Source: Pseudomonadota bacterium (lineage in GTDB: Bacteria > Pseudomonadota > Alphaproteobacteria > Micropepsales > Micropepsaceae). From it: a DNA stretch of 64,000 nucleotides. Below the pieces are notes generated by a model that did not search any database, was not told where the DNA came from, and saw nothing but the letters and a program-made list of their open reading frames with translations. The stretch lies in NCBI GenBank assembly GCA_018241025.1, contig JAFEEQ010000003.1, forward strand, positions 186,001 through 250,000, in the 5' to 3' direction. Position 1 is the stretch's first letter, and each line of letters starts with the position of its first letter. The position numbers and the translations under genes were made by a program. Shown one piece after another: positions 21,072 to 27,430 of this stretch.

Positions 21072-21867
21072 GCCTAGCGCCGAAACCAATCGTTATAAGG
21101 CAATCATCGAGCGAATTTTTTATTCGCATTGGAAAAAAGGCGCGCGGGAGTTCGAATTTCTTCGCTCCGAAATCGAAGATGCGGCCCTAAAGCTCAAGCT
21201 GGCACTGCCCAAGAACTTCGGCGACACAGTTTATTCGATCCGATATCGCACCCCGCTTCCGAGTTCGGTAGTCCGCACACAGCCGAAAGGGTTGGAATGG
21301 ATTATCGAAGGCGCCGGCAAGGGGAAGTACAGGTTCAAACTCGTCCCGGCGAACAGAATACGTCCGCGCGAAGACATGGCGTGGATCGCCATTCCCGATG
21401 CGACTCCCGAGGTCATTCGCCTATACAAGCTAGACGACGAACAAGCACTTTTGGCCATCGTGCGCTACAATCGTTTGGTCGATATATTTCTCGGTCTCAC
21501 TACCTTCAGCCTACAAAATCATCTTCGAACGACCGTTCGGGATGTCGGTCAGATAGAGATCGACGAACTTTATGTCGGCCTCGACAGCGAAGGTCGCCAT
21601 TATGTCATTCCGGTTCAGGCAAAGGGCGGCAAAGACCAGATCGGTGTCGTTCAAACGACACAGGACATTCGGTATTGTCTTCAAAAGTTTCCTGAATTGC
21701 GTTGTCGGCCGATCGCCGCACAATTCCTGTCAGAGGGCGTTGTTGCCCTCTTCGAACTGAAACTCCAGAACGACGAGGTGCGCGTCTCGGAAGAGCGCCA
21801 CTACAAGCTTGTGCCGGCCTCGGAGATTGAAGGAAATACGTCAGACTCCAGTCGTGCCCCACGATAA
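21064..21867 (+). CDS. Putative type II restriction endonuclease, PD-(D/E)XK-like
   Basis: The 267-residue product has no family I can name. Its start overlaps the methyltransferase gene by 8 bp, so it is co-translated, and position and size fit a restriction partner. A possible nuclease centre is EIDELYVGLD (about 165-174) followed by HYVIPVQAKGGKD, that is D/E-X(n)-Q-X-K with Asp167 or Glu168, Gln185 and Lys187. QIGVVQTTQDI then begins a helix. The N terminus is Lys/Arg-rich. A role as the cleaving partner is inferred from context and this motif, not proven. Confidence 0.6.
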   Translation: MVKPSAETNRYKAIIERIFYSHWKKGAREFEFLRSEIEDAALKLKLALPKNFGDTVYSIRYRTPLPSSVVRTQPKGLEWIIEGAGKGKYRFKLVPANRIRPREDMAWIAIPDATPEVIRLYKLDDEQALLAIVRYNRLVDIFLGLTTFSLQNHLRTTVRDVGQIEIDELYVGLDSEGRHYVIPVQAKGGKDQIGVVQTTQDIRYCLQKFPELRCRPIAAQFLSEGVVALFELKLQNDEVRVSEERHYKLVPASEIEGNTSDSSRAPR

Positions 21868-21879
21868 GGAAGATCTGGG

Positions 21880-21901
21880 TGGCCGGCTCGGAGGCCGGCC
21901 A
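21880..21901. repeat. Palindrome of the TGGCCGG family
   Basis: TGGCCGGC and GCCGGCCA form a perfect 8-bp stem with a 6-nt loop, 12 bp after the restriction gene. Related copies are at 22224, 24357 and 61961. Confidence 0.75.
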
Positions 21902-21924
21902 GATGATGGGATGGGGATTTGCGC

Positions 21925-22191
21925 ATGGGGCGATCGAGGCAAGACGCCCAACCCGACCTGTTCGGCTCGGAGCCGGTGCAGCAGTATCGGCCCGATCCCG
22001 AGCGGGTGCGGCGGCGGCTGGAGTCCATTCTCGCCGAGGCGCGGGCTGCCGCGTCGATGCCGTGGCGGCCGGTGAAGCTGTCGCTCTACCGCGAGATCGT
22101 GCCGCGCATGTGCGCGTTCCTTCCGGCGGAAGAAGGCGCGCAGTACAGCTTTCAGTTCGAGACCGAGCTGAAGCGGCTGGAAGCGGCGTAG
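21925..22191 (+). CDS. Small conserved hypothetical protein
   Basis: The 88-residue product starts MGRSRQDAQPDLFGSEP and continues with a helical region RVRRRLESILAEARAA, then WRPVKLSLYREIVPRMCAFLPAEEG and FETELKRLEAA. There is no signal peptide or membrane segment. I believe I have seen proteins of this type in alphaproteobacteria but cannot assign a function. An upstream TTG at 21919 would add two residues. The gene is followed by a palindrome-rich gap. Confidence 0.65.
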   Translation: MGRSRQDAQPDLFGSEPVQQYRPDPERVRRRLESILAEARAAASMPWRPVKLSLYREIVPRMCAFLPAEEGAQYSFQFETELKRLEAA

Positions 22192-22196
22192 TCTCC

Positions 22197-22325
22197 CCCG
22201 CGCGCCGACGCGCGCGGGCTGGGTGGCCGGGTCGGGCCCGGCCATGGTGAGTTTGGGTGCGGATTTCGCTGCCCTCCACAGCCGCTGCGCGGCGGTCCCC
22301 CTCGGATACGCTGCCGCTATCCGAG
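22197..22325. repeat. Cluster of three palindromes
   Basis: Three hairpin-forming sequences lie within about 130 bp: CCCGCGCG/CGCGCGGG at 22197-22218, TGGCCGGG/CCCGGCCA at 22224-22244, and CTCGGATA/TATCCGAG at 22301-22325. They fill the gap between a small gene and the dioxygenase gene and look like REP-type intergenic repeats. Confidence 0.65.
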
Positions 22326-22404
22326 CCCGTACCCACGGGGGAGGAACGGTCACCTTGCCTCGCCCGCGCCCTGCGCTAGGCTTCGGCGCCTTCGGGAGCT
22401 GAAC

Positions 22405-23589
22405 ATGGGCGAGTTGGACGATTTCCGGATTTACGGCGAGACCTCCGTGGGGTGGTGCGCGGCGACGGCGCCGAATGAGACCACCGACGAGGAAGGGCGG
22501 CCCTATGTGCCGGAGCTGGCGACCAAGCAGGTCGATCCGCGGGCGCCGAAGGCGCGGGTCTATGACGATCCGGAGGTCGTGGCGCTGCGCGAGCGGCTGC
22601 GCGCGAAGAACGGCATCACGGGGCTCGAGATCGTCGAGCCGCATGAGGTCGAGCGCGCGGCACGCATCTTCTATCGCGACGGCTTCGTGGTGGTGCGCGG
22701 GCTCTTGAGCCCCGAGCGGCTGGAGCGCTGGCGCGAGGCGTCGGCACGGGTGCTGAAGATGATCCTCGAGATCAAGGGCGAGGGCGGGCGCAAATACATC
22801 ACCGAGACCGGGCGGCTGCCGCACCGCTATTCCTACGGCACGGCGTCGGCGTCGCGCGAGCTTTTGCACGATCCGGTGTGGGCCTCGATGGTCGACCTGC
22901 CGACGACGACGCCGATCCTCTCGCGGATCTTCGGCACCGAGGATTATCACGTGCGCGGCGCGGGCGGCGATCTCTGCCTGCCGGGGGCGATCGAGTACCA
23001 GGCGCTGCATTCCGACATCAAGGAGACCTTCGAGATCACCAAGGCGCGGATCGAGGCGGCGCGGCGCGTCGGCGTCGATGTGCGGTATCGTCCGGGTACG
23101 GAGGAGCTGACCTTCCAGACCCAGCAGCTGATCATGGAGCGGACGCCGCCGCATGTGACGATCAACTTCCTGATGAGCGACTTCACCTGGGAGAACGGGC
23201 CGATCCGGCAGATCCCGGGCACCTCGGCGATGGTGGCGAGCCCGCCCTCGCCGTCCGACGAGCCGGAATGGATGCGGCTCTCGACGCTGGTCGGCGCCAA
23301 GGCGGGCGACGGCGTGATCCGCGACAACCGCGCCTGGCACGGCGCGACGCCCAATCTCTCGCGCGAGGTCCGCGCGATGCCGAATGTCGAGTATTACGGG
23401 CCCTGGGTCGAAGGCGAGCGCTATTACTGGAAGTCGATGCCGCACACGATCTGGGAAACGCTGACGCCGCACGGGCAGAAGATCTGCAAGCGGGTCACGG
23501 CGGAGCCGGGCGTGTGGCCGGCGGGCGCGGGCGTGATGCATCCGATCGCGAGCAAGCGGAAGGAAGCGAAGGCGGCCGCGGCGGAGTAG
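22405..23589 (+). CDS. Phytanoyl-CoA dioxygenase family protein
   Basis: The 394-residue product belongs to the Fe(II)/2-oxoglutarate-dependent phytanoyl-CoA dioxygenase (PhyH) family. A likely facial triad is His202 and Asp204 (LHSD) with His312 (RAWHGATPN), and Arg320 is placed to bind 2-oxoglutarate. The double-stranded beta-helix core spans about 90-330; DGFVVVRGLLSPE is the usual entry strand. The substrate is unknown. A GGGAGC ribosome site precedes the ATG. It stands alone on the plus strand and converges with the ampD-like gene only 5 bp away. Confidence 0.85.
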   Translation: MGELDDFRIYGETSVGWCAATAPNETTDEEGRPYVPELATKQVDPRAPKARVYDDPEVVALRERLRAKNGITGLEIVEPHEVERAARIFYRDGFVVVRGLLSPERLERWREASARVLKMILEIKGEGGRKYITETGRLPHRYSYGTASASRELLHDPVWASMVDLPTTTPILSRIFGTEDYHVRGAGGDLCLPGAIEYQALHSDIKETFEITKARIEAARRVGVDVRYRPGTEELTFQTQQLIMERTPPHVTINFLMSDFTWENGPIRQIPGTSAMVASPPSPSDEPEWMRLSTLVGAKAGDGVIRDNRAWHGATPNLSREVRAMPNVEYYGPWVEGERYYWKSMPHTIWETLTPHGQKICKRVTAEPGVWPAGAGVMHPIASKRKEAKAAAAE

Positions 23590-23594
23590 CGGCC

Positions 23595-24290
23595 CTACCC
23601 CACCGCGCGCGGAGCCAGCAGGGCCGCGAGGGTCGCGGCGCATTCGCCGTCCCAGGTGCCGGAGATGTCGGCCGGGCGGAAATGGCGCTGGAAGGCGGTG
23701 ACGACCTTGTCGAGCGGCACATCCATGTCGGGCGCGAGACCGTAGCCGTAGCGCGCGAGATCCTGTGCGCTGCATTCGGCGTTGCGCGGCAGTGCCGACG
23801 GCCAGAGGCCGATGCCGAACTCGGCGAGCTTCTCCCACGGGAAGAGTTCGCCGGGATCCTCCTTGCGCGCCGGGGCGACGTCGGAATGGCCGAGCACGCG
23901 CTGCGGCGGGATCGGATGGCGTTGCAGGATCTCATGCGACAGGTCGAGGAGCGCCGCGATCTGCGCGTCGGGGAATTCGACATAGCCGAACTCATGACCG
24001 GGATTGACGAGCTCGATCCCGATCGAGCGGGCGTTGATGTTGCGCTCGCCCGCCCAGAAGGAGACGCCGGCATGCCAGGCGCGGCGCTCCTCCGGCACGT
24101 GAACGAAGACGCGGCCGTCGCGGCCGATGGTGTAATGCGCGCTGACCTTGGCCTCGGGATCGCAGAGGCGGGCGAGCGCCTCCTCCGCGGATTTCATCCC
24201 GGTGTAGTGCAGGACGAGGATGTCGACGGGCGCACCATCGGGACGCGCATCGTGGTTGGGCGAGGGACAGGAGATCTTGCGCAAGGCCAT
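23595..24290 (-). CDS. N-acetylmuramoyl-L-alanine amidase, AmpD-like
   Basis: Amidase_2 family zinc enzymes cleave the bond between N-acetylmuramic acid and L-alanine during cell-wall recycling. The 231-residue product has ILVLHYTGMKSAEEAL with the zinc-binding His28, VSAHYTIGRDG, SIGIELVNPGHE and GHSDVAPARKEDPGELFPW, which holds the second zinc His and the catalytic Lys/Asp. No signal peptide is visible, which fits a cytoplasmic AmpD role rather than a periplasmic AmiD. The 3' end abuts the dioxygenase gene. Confidence 0.9.
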   Translation of the reverse strand: MALRKISCPSPNHDARPDGAPVDILVLHYTGMKSAEEALARLCDPEAKVSAHYTIGRDGRVFVHVPEERRAWHAGVSFWAGERNINARSIGIELVNPGHEFGYVEFPDAQIAALLDLSHEILQRHPIPPQRVLGHSDVAPARKEDPGELFPWEKLAEFGIGLWPSALPRNAECSAQDLARYGYGLAPDMDVPLDKVVTAFQRHFRPADISGTWDGECAATLAALLAPRAVG

Positions 24291-24356
24291 GGGTCACTCT
24301 TGGACGAGGGCCGATTGGCGGCACCGCGCCCGCACCTTCAACATGGGTGATCTTGG

Positions 24357-24379
24357 GTCCCCGGGACAAGCCCGGGGAC
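24357..24379. repeat. Palindrome of the CGGG-N5-CCCG family
   Basis: GTCCCCGGG and CCCGGGGAC form a perfect 9-bp stem around ACAAG, in the gap between the amidase and siderophore-interacting genes. Its reverse complement shares CGGG-CTTGT-CCCG with the copy at 61961. Confidence 0.75.
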
Positions 24380-24393
24380 GACGTTTCGTGTTG

Positions 24394-25143
24394 TCACGCG
24401 TGATCGTGGCCGCCGATGCGGCCGGGGCGCCAGTAGCCTTCGGCACAGGTCTGTTCCTTGCCGAGGCCGCGGGCGATCAGGCGCTGGCGGATGGCGCGGA
24501 CGTTCGAGGTCTCACCGATGACATAGGCATGGCCGAAGCCGGGCGGAAAGGCGAACGCCTCGACCGCGTCGTAGAGGACGCGCGACGGACCGGGCGCGGC
24601 GCCGTTGCGCGGTAGCCAGACGACCGGCGCATCGCTCGCGATCGGCTGGCGCTCGGCATCGTCGGCGATTTCGAGGAAGGCGAAGGCCTTGTCGCCGCGC
24701 GGCAGCGCTTCGAGCATCGCGGCGATGCCGGGGATGCAGGTTTCATCGCCGACGAAGAGATGCCAGTCGGCCTCGCGCAGATAGGTGTGGCCGCGCGGGC
24801 CGGCGGCGACGATGGTGTCGCCGGTGCCGGCAGCGCGCAGCCAGTCGCCGGCGGCGCTCGCACCGGGATGGAGCACGAAGTCGACGGTCAGTATCGTCCG
24901 GTCGTGCCTGCGGATCGTGTAGTGGCGCCGGGCGATGCCGCCCTGCACCGGCAGTTCGAGCACGAGATCCTGGCCGGGCTTCCATTCGAGGCGGTCGAGC
25001 GTGTCGCAGGCGAAGACGACGCGCATCATGCGCGGCGTGACGAGGCTTTTCTCCGCGACGGTGAGATTCCAGGTCGGCCGGCCCTTGCGGGCGAGGAAGC
25101 GGCCGAACTGCGACAGCGGGTTTGCGGTTTCGGTGACGGTCAT
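24394..25143 (-). CDS. Siderophore-interacting protein (FAD-dependent ferric-siderophore reductase)
   Basis: The 249-residue product belongs to the ViuB/YqjH-type family of flavoproteins that reduce iron in imported ferric siderophores. The FAD-binding motif is RHYTIRRHD (about 74-82), followed by DFVLH and GPRGHTYL for the isoalloxazine region, and the NAD(P)-binding half contains WHLFVGDETCIPGIAAML. The C-terminal KEQTCAEGYWRPGR is also typical. Its ATG overlaps the stop of the upstream ribbon-helix-helix gene by one base. Iron or siderophore transport genes are not adjacent. Confidence 0.88.
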   Translation of the reverse strand: MTVTETANPLSQFGRFLARKGRPTWNLTVAEKSLVTPRMMRVVFACDTLDRLEWKPGQDLVLELPVQGGIARRHYTIRRHDRTILTVDFVLHPGASAAGDWLRAAGTGDTIVAAGPRGHTYLREADWHLFVGDETCIPGIAAMLEALPRGDKAFAFLEIADDAERQPIASDAPVVWLPRNGAAPGPSRVLYDAVEAFAFPPGFGHAYVIGETSNVRAIRQRLIARGLGKEQTCAEGYWRPGRIGGHDHA

Positions 25144-25442
25144 CAGACGAAGATCTTGTAGGCCACGGTCTCGCCGTTGGCGCGTTTCAGGGAAAATTCC
25201 GCGCCGCCTTCATGCTCCTGCACCAGAGCTTCGAAGACGCGCAGCGCATTGCGGATGACCTCGGCATAGGAGGCCGCTTCGGTCTTTTCCTTCAGGCGCT
25301 GCAGGCGTTCCATCGCCTGGGGCGGCATTTCGAGCTGGACGCGCGTGGTGGTGCGCTCGCCGGTTTCCATCGCATCGGCCGCGGCGCGCATCGCCTCGGC
25401 GGCGGCGCCATGGAAGCGGCGGTGATGATGTCTGTGTCTCAT
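25143..25442 (-). CDS. Ribbon-helix-helix protein, candidate repressor of its operon
   Basis: The 99-residue product starts with a His/Arg-rich tail (MRHRHHHRRFHG) and contains TTTRVQLEMPPQAMERL followed by KLKEKTEAASYAEVIRNALRVFEALV-like sequence, which matches the beta-strand, helix, helix pattern of MetJ/Arc proteins. Such proteins bind short direct or inverted repeats as dimers of dimers. An ATCATCA repeat array lies upstream of the operon at 25980. The gene is 12 bp after the membrane-protein gene and is coupled to the siderophore-interacting gene. Autoregulation is inferred. Confidence 0.7.
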   Translation of the reverse strand: MRHRHHHRRFHGAAAEAMRAAADAMETGERTTTRVQLEMPPQAMERLQRLKEKTEAASYAEVIRNALRVFEALVQEHEGGAEFSLKRANGETVAYKIFV

Positions 25443-25454
25443 AATCGATAGTCC

Positions 25455-25937
25455 TTAGTTGGCGGTGTCGCGCGGGGCCGGCGGTTCGGCGCGGCGCGGG
25501 GGCATGTCGTCTTCGCCGTCATGACGATGGCGATAGGGCGGCAGGTCGAAGGGATCGAAGCCGTGGCGGGCCGCGGCGAAGATCAGGGCGACGACGACCA
25601 GCGCGCCGAGGATGAAGTAGATGTGGGTGACGAAGAACACGGCGGCGGCGAGCGCCGCGACCACGGCGATGGCGCGCCACAGCATGTGCGGCTCGAAAAA
25701 GCCGGAGCGCCAATAGGGGCGGCCGTTGCTGTCGTAATAGGCGTCGCGGTAGCGCGTGCGGTAGTCGCGGCGGCGCGACTTCCATTCGTGTTTCCACTGC
25801 CGTTTCCATTCGCGGCGCGCCTCGCGCCAGCGGCGATGGGCCTCGTCGCGGTTCGCGTCGGGCGCGTCGTCGCGGCGATTTTCGCCGCTGTCGTCGACCG
25901 GGAAATCTTCGCCGATTCCGACGCCGATCTTGCTCAT
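25455..25937 (-). CDS. Membrane protein of unknown function
   Basis: The 160-residue product has a long charged N-terminal half rich in Arg, Trp and Asp (residues 1-78, with repeats such as RREWKRQWKHEWKSRRR), two adjacent membrane segments at about 88-102 and 105-121, and a Pro/Arg-rich cytoplasmic tail. No known domain is recognised. AAGGAGTCC before the ATG is a strong ribosome site. It is the first gene of an operon with the RHH protein and the siderophore-interacting protein. Confidence 0.7.
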   Translation of the reverse strand: MSKIGVGIGEDFPVDDSGENRRDDAPDANRDEAHRRWREARREWKRQWKHEWKSRRRDYRTRYRDAYYDSNGRPYWRSGFFEPHMLWRAIAVVAALAAAVFFVTHIYFILGALVVVALIFAAARHGFDPFDLPPYRHRHDGEDDMPPRRAEPPAPRDTAN

Positions 25938-25979
25938 GAAGGACTCCTTGTTTTGGGCCGGGGGGACGGCCCCCGTGCA

Positions 25980-26038
25980 ATCATCATAAAATCATCAAAG
26001 GCTCTTTCGTCAAGATGGATCATCAGAAAATCATCAAA
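25980..26038. promoter_or_regulatory. Four ATCATCA heptads in two direct-repeat pairs (candidate RHH operator)
   Basis: ATCATCA occurs at 25980, 25991, 26019 and 26030. Within each pair the boxes are 11 bp apart (one helical turn); the pairs are 39 bp apart and 19 of 20 bases identical. The array lies 43 bp upstream of the membrane-protein gene start. Short directly repeated heptads are known binding sites for ribbon-helix-helix repressors such as omega. Confidence 0.6.
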
Positions 26039-26056
26039 TAGTTACATGCTATTGTT

Positions 26057-26227
26057 CTATTTGCGGTTTTTCGGGCGATAGAGGGCGAGGCTGACGATCG
26101 CGACGGCGATGCCGCTCAGCAGCACGTAGAACCAGAAGGCGCGATCGGTGGGGACGAGCTGCTGCGCCGCCGCGACGACGAGCGCGACCGCGACACCCAA
26201 AAAGAACCAGAGCCAGCCGAGCGACAT
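26057..26227 (-). CDS. Small two-helix membrane protein
   Basis: From ATG 26227 the product has 56 residues: a helix SLGWLWFFLGVAVALVVAAA, a short polar loop with QLVPTDR, a second helix FWFYVLLSGIAVAIVSLALY and a basic tail (RPKNRK). A GTG at 26254 would add nine residues. Neither start has a clear ribosome site. The function is unknown. It lies on the same strand as the djlA-like gene and the ATCATCA array. Confidence 0.55.
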   Translation of the reverse strand: MSLGWLWFFLGVAVALVVAAAQQLVPTDRAFWFYVLLSGIAVAIVSLALYRPKNRK

Positions 26228-26272
26228 GGGCTGGAGATATAGGAATAAAGTCACATATTCAAGATGCGCGCG

Positions 26273-26998
26273 TCAGCCCTTCCGCTCGCGCTCGATCCTG
26301 TCGTAGGCGGCGTTGATGGCGGCGAGCTTGTCGGTGGCGAGGCGGATGAATTCTTCCGGAACGCCGCGGGCGATGAGCTTGTCGGGATGGTTCTCGCGCA
26401 CCAGCATCCGGTAGGTCGCCTTCACCTCGTCGTCCGACGCGGCGTGATCGACGCCGAGGATGACATAGGGATCGTTGCGGTCGGGACCGATATGGGCGGC
26501 ACGGATGCGGCGGTATTCGTTGGGCGTGAAGCCGAAGATCTCGGCCACGCGTTCGAGGAAGGCCGACTCGCCGGGATGGAAGACGCCGTCGGCCTTGGCG
26601 ATCTCGAACAATCCGTCGAGGATGTCTTCGAGCAGCGCGGGATTGCCGGCGAGCATCTTGCCGATCTGCGCGGCATAAGCCTCGTAGCCCGCGGTGTGCT
26701 CCTGGGCGAGGCGGAAGATGCGGTCGACGCTCGCCTGCTCATGCGGCGGAACGCGGAAGAGGCGCTTGAAGGTCTCGACTTCGTCCTTCGTCACCGCGCC
26801 GTCGGCCTTCGCCATCTTGGCGGCGAGCGCGATCATCGCGATGGTGAAGACGATGCCCGGCGCCTCGCCCGGCTCCAGCGTCGGCATCTCGCGGTCGATC
26901 AGGAAATGCCCCGCCAGCGCGCCGATGAGCGCGCCGATCGGACCGCCGCCGAGGACGAATCCCGCCGCGGCCCCGCTGAGTTTTCCCAAGATGGACAT
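26273..26998 (-). CDS. djlA: DjlA-like co-chaperone (TerB and J domains)
   Basis: The 241-residue product joins three parts: a Gly/Ala-rich N-terminal helix (AAAGFVLGGGPIGALIGALAGHFL, about 9-32) like the membrane anchor of DjlA, a TerB-type helical domain with AKADGAVTKDEVETFKRLF and DGVFHPGESAFLERVAEIFGF, and a C-terminal J domain with DPYVILGVDHAASDDEVKATYR and the signature NHPDK, which stimulates DnaK ATPase. The ATG at 26998 matches the family start; an ATG 26 codons upstream is unlikely. It is divergent from the next small secreted gene. Confidence 0.8.
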   Translation of the reverse strand: MSILGKLSGAAAGFVLGGGPIGALIGALAGHFLIDREMPTLEPGEAPGIVFTIAMIALAAKMAKADGAVTKDEVETFKRLFRVPPHEQASVDRIFRLAQEHTAGYEAYAAQIGKMLAGNPALLEDILDGLFEIAKADGVFHPGESAFLERVAEIFGFTPNEYRRIRAAHIGPDRNDPYVILGVDHAASDDEVKATYRMLVRENHPDKLIARGVPEEFIRLATDKLAAINAAYDRIERERKG

Positions 26999-27048
26999 TG
27001 CGGAAACCTCTAGGCCAATCTGGGCTGAATTGCGACGAGGAAAGCGGC

Positions 27049-27423
27049 ATGCGTTACGGGCTTGCAGGATTTGCAATGGCGATCGGATTGGCCGCGAATG
27101 GCGCGGCGGGAGAAGATCTCTCGCCCGAAGGGGTTTTCACCGACAACGGCCACTACGCCTATATCGGGCCCAAGGGCGATGGTTACGAAGTCGAGTTCCT
27201 GTCCGTGCCCGACAGGAGCGTGGACACCAAGGTACCCGCCACGGTGTCCGGCAATCACGTGATCTTCACGATCCCGGTTACCGCGCCTGGTGCGGGCGTT
27301 TACGAAGGCGACGTGACACTCGCCGGATTCAAAGGCACCTGGACGCACGTCAAAGACGGCGTGCGCATGGCCGAGCCCATGGACTGGCCGCGCACCTTCC
27401 CAGCACCGTCGCCGCCACGTTGA
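27049..27423 (+). CDS. Small secreted protein of unknown function
   Basis: The 124-residue product has a signal peptide (MRYGLAGFAMAIGLAANGAAG) and a mature part predicted as beta-rich: DNGHYAYIGPKGDGYEVEFL, NHVIFTIPVTAPGAG, and TLAGFKGTWTHVKDG. AGGAAAG before the ATG is a good ribosome site. I recognise no family. It lies 7 bp before the 5-oxoprolinase gene and may be co-transcribed. Confidence 0.7.
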   Translation: MRYGLAGFAMAIGLAANGAAGEDLSPEGVFTDNGHYAYIGPKGDGYEVEFLSVPDRSVDTKVPATVSGNHVIFTIPVTAPGAGVYEGDVTLAGFKGTWTHVKDGVRMAEPMDWPRTFPAPSPPR

Positions 27424-27430
27424 GAGCGTC

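Noticed and set aside
21841-23838. A 665-codon minus-strand open frame
   Set aside because: It is antisense to the dioxygenase gene, with Arg/His-rich low-complexity sequence typical of GC-rich shadow frames.
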